Below are positions 9,225 through 18,710 of a DNA stretch of 64,000 nucleotides, piece after piece; position 1 is the stretch's first letter, and every line of letters starts with the position of its first letter. The position numbers were made by a program, and so were the translations under genes. The stretch covers positions 1 to 64,000 of the forward strand of contig NZ_JARFVC010000018.1 in assembly GCF_029193815.1 (NCBI RefSeq), read 5' to 3'. The notes below the pieces were generated by a model, which searched no databases, had not been told where the DNA came from, and saw only the letters and a program-made list of their open reading frames with translations. The DNA comes from Cytobacillus sp. S13-E01. GTDB lineage: Bacteria; Bacillota; Bacilli; Bacillales; Bacillaceae_L.

Positions 9225-9812
9225 CTATAGAAAAGATTTTTCCGTTTTTGTTTTAAAGAAAACATCCCACTTGATGATAACCTGCTTCTCCCGCAATAAG
9301 TAGAATAAAAGGGTCAATGCCAATAAGATCATAATGATTATAGATGTTGAAAACTCTCTAATAAACTGTCCAAAAACTGTGTAAAATAATGCTACAGATA
9401 CATTTGTAAATATTGAACCTTTTACATACTCGCGAAAATTTCTTGTTGTTTCAATTATGCATAACGATAAGAGATGAAAATTAATAAAAGGGATTAGTCT
9501 TAAAATAGCAATTTGCCCAATCGTAAAATTGACTTTATTACCTAACCATTTCTCTTTTAGAAGGATTAGTTTTTTGAAGGTTGTTGGCATCTTTTTATAC
9601 ATAATATAAAAAACAATACTTAACGCGGTTAAACCAATTAAAGAATAGAGTGTACCAAAGACAGATCCAAACAGAATTCCTCCTACAATACACATGACAG
9701 GTACTGGAATAAAGAAAAAAGGACGGAGTACATGCAAGCAAATAAATACTATTGGTGCCAGAAATCCTGTTGCCCCGACAAAAACAAATAGCATGGTCAG
9801 TGTTTCATCCAT
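9225..9812 (-). CDS. TVP38/TMEM64 (VTT/DedA-related) membrane protein
   Basis: Integral membrane protein of about 195 residues with some five hydrophobic segments and the SNARE-assoc/VTT-like central stretch (PVPVMCIVGGILFGSVFGT ... GQIAILRLIPFINFHLLS). The family is linked to lipid scrambling or flipping; no substrate can be given. I start at the ATG at 9812, because the GTG at 9821 lies within the AAAGGGGTGA ribosome site. It resembles B. subtilis YtxB, which sits near thrS, but I do not assign the symbol. Confidence 0.82.
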   Translation of the reverse strand: MDETLTMLFVFVGATGFLAPIVFICLHVLRPFFFIPVPVMCIVGGILFGSVFGTLYSLIGLTALSIVFYIMYKKMPTTFKKLILLKEKWLGNKVNFTIGQIAILRLIPFINFHLLSLCIIETTRNFREYVKGSIFTNVSVALFYTVFGQFIREFSTSIIIMILLALTLLFYLLREKQVIIKWDVFFKTKTEKSFL

Positions 9813-9908
9813 AGTTATCACCCCTTTTTAGAGTATTCTCCTGGTGTTAAATGGAAGGTGATTTGCAACATTTTAATACTATTTAAACATATACAATCGG
9901 CCTAGCCC

Positions 9909-10178
9909 TTATACCAACTTCATGATAATAAATATGTAAAATCCAGTAGTGATAATAGATAATAGAGGTAATAAGTATTTAAAGGTTACGTGTTTTGTTT
10001 TATGGCGAAACTGCTTCATTCCTATCATTGCACCAAGTGCTCCCCCTAAAATGGAGACAATCCATAATTTCCTTTCAGAAATCCTCCATTCCCGTTTAAT
10101 CGCTTTTTGTTTATCAAGATTCATTAAAATATAGCCATAAAAATTTAAAAGTATAAAAAGTAAAATTACAATCCACAT
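9909..10178 (-). CDS. ysdA: DUF1294 membrane protein YsdA
   Basis: Small membrane protein, 89 residues from the ATG at 10178; the longer frame from 10226 reads back into the rplT terminator. There are two or three hydrophobic helices with the DUF1294 core MNLDKQKAIKREWRISERKL and the motif GALGAMIGMKQFRHKT. The function is unknown. It lies downstream of rplT, as ysdA does in B. subtilis, beyond a terminator that may allow some readthrough. The ribosome site is a G-run (GGGGGGAAA) and looks weak. Confidence 0.88.
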   Translation of the reverse strand: MWIVILLFILLNFYGYILMNLDKQKAIKREWRISERKLWIVSILGGALGAMIGMKQFRHKTKHVTFKYLLPLLSIITTGFYIFIIMKLV

Positions 10179-10202
10179 TTCTAGTTTCCCCCCAGTACCT
10201 AA

Positions 10203-10243
10203 ATATAAAAAAGCCACCCCCAACATGAGGATGACTTAACCTA
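10203..10243 (-). terminator. rplT terminator
   Basis: On the minus strand AAGTCATCCTCATG ... GGGGGTGGCTTTTTTA forms an imperfect stem followed by a T run, just behind the rplT stop. Confidence 0.7.
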
Positions 10244-10250
10244 GCACTAT

Positions 10251-10616
<366 letters not shown>

Positions 10617-10640
10617 CTAAAAATCTATAAAGACCCGATA

Positions 10641-10841
10641 TTATTTCAGATTATCTAATAAGTGACGAATACGTTTGAAATCGCCTTTACTTACTACTGT
10701 AGCTTTACGTAATTTACGTTTTTGTTTTTGAGATTTGTTACCGAATAAGTGGCTTGTATAAGCATGTGAACGTTTTAATTTACCAGATCCAGTTTTCTTA
10801 AAACGCTTTGCAGCGCCACGATGAGTTTTCATTTTAGGCAT
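10641..10841 (-). CDS. rpmI: 50S ribosomal protein L35
   Basis: Small basic protein of the large subunit, 66 residues. The sequence [20 protein letters not shown] is diagnostic of L35. It is the middle gene of the infC operon, with a clear AGGAGGAACACC ribosome site and short gaps on both sides. Confidence 0.98.
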   Translation of the reverse strand: MPKMKTHRGAAKRFKKTGSGKLKRSHAYTSHLFGNKSQKQKRKLRKATVVSKGDFKRIRHLLDNLK

Positions 10842-10866
10842 AAGGTGTTCCTCCTCATTTCATTAC

Positions 10867-11388
10867 TTACTTAGTTTCGTTTTTTGGTGCTAATATTAAA
10901 AACATACTACGACCATCCATTTTCGGATGGGATTCTATTGTTGCAACCTCTAAACAAGCTGCAGAAAAACGGTCTAGTACACGTTGACCAATTTCTTTGT
11001 GGGTAATTGCACGACCTTTAAAGCGAATTGACGCTTTAACCTTGTCACCATTTTCAAGAAATTTAATTGCGTTACGTAACTTTGTATTAAAGTCATGTTC
11101 TTCAATTGTCGGACTTAAGCGCACTTCTTTAAGATTGATAATCTTTTGATTTTTGCGCGCTTCTTTTTCTTTCTTTTGTTGCTCAAAACGGAACTTACCA
11201 TAGTCCATTATACGACATACAGGTGGTTTCGCAGTTGGTGCAACCATAACTAAATCAAGATTTGCTGTCGCAGCAATTTCAAGTGCTTCTACCTTTGATT
11301 TAATACCAAGTTGATCACCATTTTGTCCAATAAGACGTACTTCACGAGCACGAATGCCGTCGTTTACCATCATGTCTTTGCTAATAAT
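10867..11388 (-). CDS. infC: translation initiation factor IF-3, ATT start
   Basis: IF-3 binds the 30S subunit, checks initiator tRNA pairing and prevents early joining of 50S. The first ATG (11373) leaves out residues that homologues have. Two ATT codons in tandem at 11383-11388 stand six bases behind GGAGG, giving [20 protein letters not shown], close to the Geobacillus protein. AUU starts are known for infC and allow IF-3 to control its own synthesis. I therefore start at 11388 (173 residues). Both IF3 domains are complete ([20 protein letters not shown] at the linker). Confidence 0.95.
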   Translation of the reverse strand: MISKDMMVNDGIRAREVRLIGQNGDQLGIKSKVEALEIAATANLDLVMVAPTAKPPVCRIMDYGKFRFEQQKKEKEARKNQKIINLKEVRLSPTIEEHDFNTKLRNAIKFLENGDKVKASIRFKGRAITHKEIGQRVLDRFSAACLEVATIESHPKMDGRSMFLILAPKNETK

Positions 11389-11494
11389 TAGACACCTCCA
11401 AGGAAATATGAACGAATGAATACATTGTAGTTTACATCATGTGAAAGGTAATTCACCATGATCCCGATTTTAAATCTAGCATAGGTTTGTAAAA

Positions 11495-11650
11495 ACAAAA
11501 AAGTGTGGGTGTATAAAACACCCACACTATACGATTTCTTTTTTAGAATGTAAAAGATTTCGATTGTATACCTACCAACTGCAACAATTGCGTCAATCAG
11601 GTGAGAAGCGGGTGCTTCTTCTTTTAAACAAGTATTCAATTAATTTTTAC
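11495..11650 (-). promoter_or_regulatory. L20 leader (autoregulatory attenuator of infC-rpmI-rplT)
   Basis: The minus strand between the promoter and infC carries the conserved L20-leader segment AAGAAGCACCCGCTTCTCACC, followed by GATTGACGCAATTGTTGCAG. A strong terminator comes next (11497-11530: AGTGTGGGTG ... CACCCACACT, then TTTTTTG). L20 binding is known to promote termination in this leader in Bacillus. The remainder of the gap (11389-11494) shows only the infC ribosome site. An 83-codon open frame across the leader is not a gene. Confidence 0.88.
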
Positions 11651-11657
11651 CTTAGTT

Positions 11658-11686
11658 AGTATAACATGTCACATGATGTGCGTCAA
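11658..11686 (-). promoter_or_regulatory. sigma-A promoter of the infC operon
   Basis: Minus strand: -35 TTGACG (11681-11686), 17-base spacer, -10 TATACT (11658-11663). Transcription would begin just before the L20 leader. Confidence 0.85.
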
Positions 11687-11758
11687 GATGAAGACCTTTC
11701 ATTTGCAACAAAACTTATTATAATAAAAATCTACACTAATATCAAGTTGTTTTTAAAA

Positions 11759-13693
11759 CTATTTCCTTTTTACCTCTTCAAGTAACTCTTCAGTGAAGCT
11801 AGCAAAAGCGACAGTCTCAGACTTTTGTTCACCATATTTACGAACATTTACAGCCTTCTCATTAATTTCATTATCTCCAACAACTAGCATATATGGAACC
11901 TTTAACATCTGCGCTTCTCGGATTTTATATCCAATTTTTTCATCACGATCATCAAGTTCAACTCTGAAGCCTTCAGCTTGAAGCTTTTCTTGTACATCCT
12001 TTGCATAATCAAGATGCACTTCAGGAGATACAGGAATCACTTGTACTTGAACAGGTGCTAACCAAGTTGGGAATGCCCCTTTGTATTCCTCAATTAAGAA
12101 GGCCACAAAACGTTCCATTGTTGATACAACACCGCGGTGGATAACTACAGGTCGATGTTGTTTTCCATCCTCACCCACATAAGTTAAATCGAATCGCTCT
12201 GGTAGTAGGAAGTCCAACTGTACTGTAGATAGTGTTTCATCCTTACCTAAAGCTGTACGAACTTGAACATCGAGCTTAGGGCCATAGAATGCTGCTTCTC
12301 CTTTTGCTTCATAGTACTCTACATCAAGATCATCCATTGCTTCTTTAAGCATCTTTTGAGCCTTTTCCCACATAGCATCATCATCAAAGTATTTTTCTTT
12401 ATCCTCTGGATCACGATATGAGAGACGGAAACTGTAATTTTCAAGACCAAAGTCTTTATAAACCGCTTGAATTAATTTCACTACACGGATGAATTCGTCT
12501 TTAATCTGATCAGGACGAACAAAGATATGTGCATCATTCAAAGTCATACCACGCACACGTTGTAGTCCTGATAATGCACCACTCATTTCATAACGATGCA
12601 TTAATCCTAATTCCGCAATTCGAATTGGGAGCTTACGATAGCTATGAATATCGTTTTTGTAGATCATCATATGATGTGGGCAGTTCATTGGGCGAAGAAC
12701 AAGCTCCTCATTATCCATTTCCATCTTCGGAAACATACCGTCTTGATAGTGATCCCAGTGACCAGAAGTTTTATATAAGTCCACACTACCTAGAACTGGA
12801 GTGTAAACATGTTGATAACCTAATCTTTCTTCTTTATCTACAATGTAACGCTCAATCACACGGCGAATTGTTGCACCCTTAGGTAGCCATAAAGGTAGCC
12901 CTTGACCCACTTTTTGCGAATTAGCAAATAGGCTTAACTCTTTACCTAGCTTACGATGGTCGCGCTCTTTTGCTTCTTCAAGTAAATGTAGATATTCGTC
13001 AAGCTCTGCTTTTTTAAAGAAGGCAGTTCCGTAAATACGTTGAAGCATTTTATTTTTACTATCACCACGCCAGTAGGCACCTGCAATGCTTAACAGCTTG
13101 AATTCCTTTATCTTTCCAGTAGACGGTACGTGAACTCCACGGCAAAGATCGAAGAAATCTCCTTGCTCGTAAATAGTGACAGTGTCACCTTCTGGGATAG
13201 CTCCGATAAGCTCTACCTTTAGGTTATCCTCTATTTGTTCATAGCGGCTTAGAGCTTCTTCTCTGCTAACCTCTTTACGAACGATATCAATATTTTCATT
13301 CACTATTTTTTTCATTTCTTTTTCTATCTTAGGAAGATCCTCAGGTGTCAAAGATTCTTCAATATCAATATCATAATAGAAACCATTTTCAATAACTGGA
13401 CCCACACCTAACTTCACATTTCCATATAGACGTTTAATCGCCTGAGCCATTAAATGTGCAGTACTGTGACGCATTATTTCAAGTGCTTCATCACTATCCT
13501 GCGTAATAATGGCTATTTCACCATCTTCATGGATTTCTCTTCGTAAATCAATTTGCTGACCATTTAGCTTTCCAGCTAAGGATTTCTTTTTTAATCCAGG
13601 GCTGATAGAAAAAGCGATATCTTCAGTTGTCGTGCCCTTTGGAAACTCCTTTACTGCGCCATCTGGAAATGAGATTTTTACTACTTCTGACAT
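11759..13693 (-). CDS. thrS: threonine--tRNA ligase
   Basis: Class II synthetase that charges tRNA-Thr and edits Ser-tRNA. It has 644 residues from the ATG at 13693; the GTG at 13702 lies inside the GGAGTG ribosome site. Domains: TGS (about 1-62, with [18 protein letters not shown]), the editing domain with the [11 protein letters not shown] zinc-type motif (about 73-83), the catalytic core ([25 protein letters not shown]) and the anticodon-binding domain ([16 protein letters not shown]). It is a single gene under a Thr T-box and the upstream neighbour of the infC operon. Confidence 0.98.
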   Translation of the reverse strand: MSEVVKISFPDGAVKEFPKGTTTEDIAFSISPGLKKKSLAGKLNGQQIDLRREIHEDGEIAIITQDSDEALEIMRHSTAHLMAQAIKRLYGNVKLGVGPVIENGFYYDIDIEESLTPEDLPKIEKEMKKIVNENIDIVRKEVSREEALSRYEQIEDNLKVELIGAIPEGDTVTIYEQGDFFDLCRGVHVPSTGKIKEFKLLSIAGAYWRGDSKNKMLQRIYGTAFFKKAELDEYLHLLEEAKERDHRKLGKELSLFANSQKVGQGLPLWLPKGATIRRVIERYIVDKEERLGYQHVYTPVLGSVDLYKTSGHWDHYQDGMFPKMEMDNEELVLRPMNCPHHMMIYKNDIHSYRKLPIRIAELGLMHRYEMSGALSGLQRVRGMTLNDAHIFVRPDQIKDEFIRVVKLIQAVYKDFGLENYSFRLSYRDPEDKEKYFDDDAMWEKAQKMLKEAMDDLDVEYYEAKGEAAFYGPKLDVQVRTALGKDETLSTVQLDFLLPERFDLTYVGEDGKQHRPVVIHRGVVSTMERFVAFLIEEYKGAFPTWLAPVQVQVIPVSPEVHLDYAKDVQEKLQAEGFRVELDDRDEKIGYKIREAQMLKVPYMLVVGDNEINEKAVNVRKYGEQKSETVAFASFTEELLEEVKRK

Positions 13694-13721
13694 CGTGTTC
13701 ACTCCTAATTATTTTATTAAA

Positions 13722-14284
13722 AATAAAAAAACCCGTCCCTATAAAAAGGGACGAGTTGTTTATTCGCGGTTCCACCCTTGTTCCCATTCGGTGAATGATA
13801 AGCTCCGAATCTCTTCGTCAGTTTCATTCTTCCGGTACTCACGTATTGGTATACGCTCCGTTCCTTCAGAACTTCACTTCCTCGACCTTCTTGCTTCTCC
13901 TTCACCTCACTTCGGTGAATGATAAGCTCCGAATCTCTTCGTCAGTTTCATTCTTCCGGTACTCACGTATTGGTATACGCTCCGTTCCTTCAGAACTTCA
14001 CTTCCTCGACCTTCTTGCTTCTCCTTCACCTCACTTCGGTGAATGATAAGCTCCGAATCTCTTCGTCAGATAGCTTACATTGCCGTGTGAATGGCTCAAG
14101 AATTTGATAACGGTAATTGCCGTCAGTATTTACTGGATTAACCAATGGTTAATGTTCACTACTGAAGTTTAGAGGTGGTAAGTGTATGAATCGTGTTAGG
14201 AAGCTTTCAGCCTAGTCTTCCCTCTCTTGCAACCGTTATTTAAACACTCTTGTCCTCGTCATAACTTTTAATTAATATTATATG
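13722..14284 (-). promoter_or_regulatory. T-box riboswitch of thrS, enlarged by a tandem insert
   Basis: Minus-strand leader with a Stem I region (about 14160-14260; the likely specifier ACC for threonine at 14177-14179). Stem II/IIA pieces (CATTAACC, GGTTAAT, CGGCAATTACCG) follow, then the T-box ACAAGGGTGGAACCGCG (13764-13781) and a terminator (13723-13756: CGTCCC / GGGACG plus T run). Between Stem II and the T-box lie 2.3 copies of a 124-bp repeat, so the leader is near 590 bases long, well above the usual length of roughly 200-300 bases. Confidence 0.92.
13788..14070. repeat. 124-bp tandem repeat inside the thrS T-box leader
   Basis: Two complete units (13788-13911 and 13912-14035) appear identical by eye. 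A third copy is cut after 35 bases (14036-14070), where the sequence diverges at CGTCAG. Each unit begins TTCGGTGAATGATAAGCTCC and includes small inverted repeats, for example TTCACC / GGTGAA and GTTC / GAAC. The same open frame of about 80 codons recurs in each copy on the plus strand and is not a gene. Confidence 0.93.
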
Positions 14285-14290
14285 TAAAGT

Positions 14291-14319
14291 ATTATAGTGT
14301 TAATTATAATGGAAATCAA
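14291..14319 (-). promoter_or_regulatory. sigma-A promoter of thrS
   Basis: Minus strand: -35 TTGATT (14314-14319), 17-base spacer, -10 TATAAT (14291-14296). A second TATAAT-like hexamer lies about 13 bases further downstream. Confidence 0.72.
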
Positions 14320-14336
14320 GAGTGCTTTTATATAAT

Positions 14337-15203
14337 TTATATTTTCTTGTGTAACCTTATATGTTGAGCGATTTGAAATTCCTTTTTAGAAAAAATTTGG
14401 ACGCGCTCCTGAAATATATTCCGAATGGTTTGCACGATACCATGATCCACTTGATTTGTGTATAGGTGAATAACTTCTGGAGCAATTGATACTAAAGGAG
14501 CAATAATGGATGAATCGATATGCATTGGATGATTTTGAAACAATTTTCGGTCAACAAATTTCATTAATTCATTTTTTCTTAATTCCGTAAAATGCTCATT
14601 GTATATCGTCAATTGGTCACCATGAAGGATATTGACATGCTCCATCTTCGCCATCCGTTCTGACGTAAAGTCTCTTAAAGTTTGAATAAAATTTTGGTAT
14701 TCTTGCTCTAATTTATACTCATCAATCGAGACTTCTACATAGTGTAAAAGTCTTTCAGTATATTTCCTAAGTCTGAATTTTAAAAATGACTCAAAGGAAA
14801 ACGAAATAGGCACCACTAAAAATTCTTGTAACGCTTTCATTATCAGCTTTTCTCGAGGAGCTAAATCTGTTGTTGTTGGTATTTCCTCGCGTTCACCTTC
14901 AACAATGGAATGTGCTATCTCTAAAATTTGATGCTTTTCTTCATGGTCGCTAAAGTAAAATATATCTTCTAGCATGGACAACATCCAATGATCTTCTTTC
15001 GTTTGAATAATAAATCCAGTCAAAACGGGAATGACTAAGGTTTTTATTACCGCTTTATTATGTTTTTTCATTATAATCGATATGATATTTTCCTGATCAA
15101 ACTTAAGTTCTATGTAATTTATGTTTTGTATTTGTTGTTGTAAGCAAAAGAGTTCATATACTTTTGCTGCATCCAAGGATTCTTGAAAGTAAATTTCAAT
15201 CAA
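14337..15203 (-). CDS. ytxC: putative sporulation protein YtxC
   Basis: Protein of 288 residues matching the YtxC family of endospore formers. It has no signal peptide or membrane helix. The second half is rich in charged helices (SFESFLKFRLRKYTERLLHYVEVSIDEY, DFTSERMAKMEHVNILHGD). The biochemical role is unknown. It follows the dnaB-dnaI operon and is separated from it by a hairpin terminator, so it probably has its own promoter, which I could not identify. The order dnaI-ytxC-thrS is that of B. subtilis. Confidence 0.87.
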   Translation of the reverse strand: MIEIYFQESLDAAKVYELFCLQQQIQNINYIELKFDQENIISIIMKKHNKAVIKTLVIPVLTGFIIQTKEDHWMLSMLEDIFYFSDHEEKHQILEIAHSIVEGEREEIPTTTDLAPREKLIMKALQEFLVVPISFSFESFLKFRLRKYTERLLHYVEVSIDEYKLEQEYQNFIQTLRDFTSERMAKMEHVNILHGDQLTIYNEHFTELRKNELMKFVDRKLFQNHPMHIDSSIIAPLVSIAPEVIHLYTNQVDHGIVQTIRNIFQERVQIFSKKEFQIAQHIRLHKKI

Positions 15204-15309
15204 GTTTGTCCCCCCTTTTCACCGATACCTGTTTTATTTATATGGGGACAAAAGGGATTTTAGAATAAGAATTTCATGTGGCTTGTCATTTAAAAACCTA
15301 ACCAAACAA

Positions 15310-15350
15310 AAATAAAGCCGATCGTGTTAACAGATCGACTTTTCGTTAAA
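15310..15350 (-). terminator. terminator after dnaI
   Basis: Minus strand AAGTCGATCTG ... CGATCGGCTTTATTTTTG: a short stem plus T-rich tail just behind the dnaI stop. Confidence 0.65.
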
Positions 15351-15353
15351 ATT

Positions 15354-16289
15354 TTAATTACTTCTACGGTTCTTACCTTTTAACTCCACGGGCTTTGCTA
15401 GGTACTTAATTCTTTCCATAATTCTTGCAGCCTTGACTCTTTCTTCCTCTCCTCTTTGAGTGAAAGAAAGGTGGTGTTCTAATTGTGTAAAGTCAAAATT
15501 CGAGGTGAAGAATGTCGGTTTGTTCTCTAACATTCGATACTGTAGGATTGCCCCTAAAATATCATCTCTAATCCAACTTGACATTGATTCTGCACCAATG
15601 TCATCGAGCATCAACACAGGTGCCATTTTAACAGCCTCTATTTTTTCATTAAACGAAGAGTCTTGTAATGAACCCTTTATTTCTCTCATAAATTCTGGAA
15701 CATAGATTAACATCGAATGAACATTTCTCTGGGCAAGTTCATTGGCTATTGCACCAAGGATATATGTTTTACCCGTACCAAACGGTCCATGAATAAATAA
15801 TGCTTTCGAGTTATTGCCATCCTCATAATTCTCTACAAAATCCTGTGCCATTGATATGGCTTTAAATCTTGCTGGATCGTCTAGGTCAATCTGGTCTATT
15901 GTCGCCTGTAAAATATCTTTAGGAATATACATACTCTTAATGAGCGACTTAAATTTTGAACGATCATCATAGATAACTTTTCTCGGACAACGATCATATT
16001 TCAAGCCAATTATTTTCCCTTCGAGAACGAGGTGAGGGTGATAGCCTTGCAGCATATTCTTACACCCTTCTAGACTTTCACATTGATCACATTCTTTACT
16101 TTGATTAATGTATTCATATAGCTTACCTAAGCTACGATTAATCATCTCATCAGTAATATTGTCCTGATGTTCTTCAATAAATGCTAGTATATGAGGATGC
16201 TTAAGAACTTCTTGTTTCAAAGTATCAAAGCGATTTTTAAAATTATTATTATTCGTTAGATTTTTAAAAGACTTATTAATCGGCTCCAC
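15354..16289 (-). CDS. dnaI: primosomal protein DnaI, helicase loader
   Basis: AAA+ ATPase that loads the replicative helicase at the origin and at restart sites together with DnaB and DnaD. It has 311 residues from a GTG at 16289 behind GAGGTGAG. An N-terminal zinc-binding helicase-contact domain (CDQCESLEGC, about 68-77) precedes the ATPase with Walker A GPFGTGKTYI (about 168-177) and Walker B LMLDDIGAE (about 230-238). It directly follows dnaB, with 38 bases between, in one operon. Confidence 0.97.
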   Translation of the reverse strand: MEPINKSFKNLTNNNNFKNRFDTLKQEVLKHPHILAFIEEHQDNITDEMINRSLGKLYEYINQSKECDQCESLEGCKNMLQGYHPHLVLEGKIIGLKYDRCPRKVIYDDRSKFKSLIKSMYIPKDILQATIDQIDLDDPARFKAISMAQDFVENYEDGNNSKALFIHGPFGTGKTYILGAIANELAQRNVHSMLIYVPEFMREIKGSLQDSSFNEKIEAVKMAPVLMLDDIGAESMSSWIRDDILGAILQYRMLENKPTFFTSNFDFTQLEHHLSFTQRGEEERVKAARIMERIKYLAKPVELKGKNRRSN

Positions 16290-16327
16290 GTAAACTCACC
16301 TCTTCCAAGAGCAGTTAACTTTTGATA

Positions 16328-17740
16328 TTACGTTTTCTTTTTAAAATTTTTAATTCTTTCTTCAAGCTGTTTTTTTTCTAGTTCATACTCATTCGGTTCT
16401 GATTTAGCACCATCATTTACTGTTTTGTCATCTTGATCTTGATGTAACCAATCTGGAAGCATCTCAGTCCTAACCGGTTTGCGTTTCGTTGTTTTTGGTT
16501 CTTTCTTAGACTGCGCCCAGTTTTGATATTGACGATGTTCTTGCTTAGCTAAGTCAATAGCATCTGTAACTGTAATAATATTCTTCCGAGACCAATGACC
16601 TGCAATTTTTTCAACATAGGCTTTAGAAAGCTTCATATCAGTTCGTAGCATAACATAATAGATTAATACATTTACCACTCCGGGGAGTAGCTTTTGCCCA
16701 AACATAACGTCTTCTACTATTTGTAAATCGGAAGATGATGGTTCTGCCCCTCCTGATATATCAATTAATAATTTTCTTGGTGATATTGTTTCTAGCTGTT
16801 TAATCAGTTCTTCTTCTTTTGTGGAAGGCTCACGATTTACCATCGTTTGATATGGCAATGGCTGAATACTCTCACTAAGTGTAGGTAAATTATCGCCATT
16901 TTCGAACTGATACCAGTCTCGAGATGACTTACGAAGCTTTTCAATATCAATTGTTTCATTGTGGTCTAATGCACTCATAACTATATTTTGCATTTCAATT
17001 GGATCAATAGTATAAAGAAAGGCTAATTTTTTTATGGCATCTTTCACCTTAGGAGTAATCGACTTTTGCGGAATCATAACTTCAGAGATACCTGCAAAAA
17101 ACAAATCAAAATTAAAGACATTGTCACTTACAGCAACCTCTGATATGGTTGATCTTTTCACATACTCGCGATTTCGGTCTAGTTGTAGGTTATTATTCAT
17201 TTCTTCGTTTATCTTTGTCACCATCTCAGAAGCATTAACTGATTGGAAAACCTCATTAAAATTTTTAGTAATTGGCTTGAATTTAGTAGCATCAAGCTCT
17301 TCATCCGAGAAAAATCGTTTTAAAGTAGTAAACTTATTTTTTCCGAGCCGATTATATAAATAAACATTAAGGACTCCATCTGTGAAAAAATTTTTCGGGG
17401 GCAATGGAGGCTGTAGTTCATATACAAATAAACGAAAATCTTCTTGGTCACTTACAAATGTTTTTAAAAGACCAATTCCCTCAAGTTTCAATCTTTCTTG
17501 GTAAATCTCTCGTAAGTTACTTTGCATGATCGCCATAATACTATGATGGGTTGACTCTTCTCCCCATACTCGATTTTGCTCCAGTTCACTCCATAAAGTC
17601 ATGTAAAGGCTAAAACACTTAGATCCAATTAGCGGTTGATAGAGTAAAGTTAATACTTTTCGATCGTTATCTTGCAATATATCAGACGTACGAACAATAT
17701 AGCGATCAACGGGAAGTAAATCTTTCCAATGCTGTTCCAT
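16328..17740 (-). CDS. dnaB: replication initiation and membrane attachment protein DnaB
   Basis: Primosome/co-loader protein of the Gram-positive type, not the E. coli DnaB helicase. From the ATG at 17740 it has 470 residues and its start EQHWKDLLPVDRYIV aligns with the B. subtilis start. A TTG three codons earlier (17749) has slightly better ribosome-site spacing and cannot be excluded. Two DnaD-like (DDBH) domains are visible, the second around residues 330-420 (EDVMFGQKLLPGVVNVLIYY). The C-terminus is charged. It acts with DnaI and DnaD to bring the helicase to the origin. Confidence 0.95.
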   Translation of the reverse strand: MEQHWKDLLPVDRYIVRTSDILQDNDRKVLTLLYQPLIGSKCFSLYMTLWSELEQNRVWGEESTHHSIMAIMQSNLREIYQERLKLEGIGLLKTFVSDQEDFRLFVYELQPPLPPKNFFTDGVLNVYLYNRLGKNKFTTLKRFFSDEELDATKFKPITKNFNEVFQSVNASEMVTKINEEMNNNLQLDRNREYVKRSTISEVAVSDNVFNFDLFFAGISEVMIPQKSITPKVKDAIKKLAFLYTIDPIEMQNIVMSALDHNETIDIEKLRKSSRDWYQFENGDNLPTLSESIQPLPYQTMVNREPSTKEEELIKQLETISPRKLLIDISGGAEPSSSDLQIVEDVMFGQKLLPGVVNVLIYYVMLRTDMKLSKAYVEKIAGHWSRKNIITVTDAIDLAKQEHRQYQNWAQSKKEPKTTKRKPVRTEMLPDWLHQDQDDKTVNDGAKSEPNEYELEKKQLEERIKNFKKKT

Positions 17741-17976
17741 CCTTCTCAACTCAACCTTCCGTAATGATTAAAAAGTAATACAAATGTTCTGCATTTAAGA
17801 TGATAAAAATATTTTTATGCTGTAACCATTTTAAGCCGAGCTTAGCGGGAATAATCGGCAGTAGTTCCTCTTACTAATCTCGCTACGTTTATATGATTAA
17901 CTGGATGTACATGCTAAAATAAACTTAACTGACACCCCATTAAAAAAAGCAATCCTAACCAAGTGGAATTTTTTCT

Positions 17977-18435
17977 TTATTTTTCTTTATTAATTAATTC
18001 TTTAAGTTCTTCAATGAATACGTTAATATCTTTAAATTGTCTGTAGACAGATGCGAAACGAACATACGCAACTTCGTCAACTTTAGCTAAACGGTCCATT
18101 ACCATTTCACCAATTTTACCACTAATAATTTCTGAATTACCTTGATTACGTAATTCCTTTTCGACTTCATGTGCAATGTCTTCTAATTGTTTTAAAGAGA
18201 CCGGTCGTTTTTCACAAGCTTTAATAAGTCCACGTAGCACCTTATCACGACTAAATTCCTCGCGAATCCCTTCCTTTTTAACGACAATTAAAGGAATTTC
18301 CTCCACTTTTTCAAACGTTGTAAAACGATATTGGCACTCTTCGCATTCACGTCTGCGCCTAATTGATCGACTTTCATCAACTGGCCGTGAATCAAGTACT
18401 CTTGTTCCATTATGTTGACATGTTGGGCATTTCAT
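17977..18435 (-). CDS. nrdR: transcriptional repressor NrdR
   Basis: Represses ribonucleotide reductase genes in response to the dATP/ATP level. It has 152 residues. The N-terminal zinc ribbon [10 protein letters not shown] ... CEECQYRF (four cysteines) binds DNA, and the ATP-cone domain ([20 protein letters not shown], about 49-139) binds nucleotides. It lies upstream of dnaB, with 236 bases between. In those bases I see only a short inverted repeat near 17835-17860 and no clear promoter. Confidence 0.97.
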   Translation of the reverse strand: MKCPTCQHNGTRVLDSRPVDESRSIRRRRECEECQYRFTTFEKVEEIPLIVVKKEGIREEFSRDKVLRGLIKACEKRPVSLKQLEDIAHEVEKELRNQGNSEIISGKIGEMVMDRLAKVDEVAYVRFASVYRQFKDINVFIEELKELINKEK

Positions 18436-18494
18436 AGGATCAGCTCCAATCTATACTAAAGGAGTTGGTGAAAGCAAGAGCCTTTACTACCAAC

Positions 18495-18622
18495 TAAAGA
18501 AAAGCGCAGGGCGCCCGCCTATTGGCTTATACCATAGAGCCGATTGCGCCCGGAGCTAGACACTAAAACTAGGTTCAAGTTTTTATACTCTCTTATCTTT
18601 TAAAGAAAAGCGCAGGGCGCCA
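18495..18622 (+). repeat. dispersed hairpin repeat, copy 1 (short form)
   Basis: Starts AAAGAAAAGCGCAGGGCGCC, continues with GGCTTATACCATAGAGCCGAT and GGAGCTAGACACTAAAACTA, and ends TTATACTCTCTTATCTTT. A second truncated left end starts again at 18602. It lies between nrdR and the next gene upstream. Confidence 0.85.
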
Positions 18623-18710
18623 GATTATCATTATACATTGTACTATTTTTATCTTATAAGAAAGCTTGTCATACTACAAGTACTTAAACGAAATAGGTAT
18701 TACTTTATGA

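Noticed and set aside
11388-11639. 83-codon minus-strand frame upstream of infC
   Set aside because: It runs across the L20 leader and its terminator; it has no ribosome site and its product is unlike any protein.
13632-14107. Three overlapping plus-strand frames with nearly the same translation
   Set aside because: They are produced by the 124-bp tandem repeat in the thrS leader; they have no ribosome sites and lie in the antisense of a riboswitch.
17750-17976. A non-coding RNA gene between dnaB and nrdR
   Set aside because: Only one weak inverted repeat (GCCGAGCTTA...TCGGC) is visible and there is no clear promoter or terminator.
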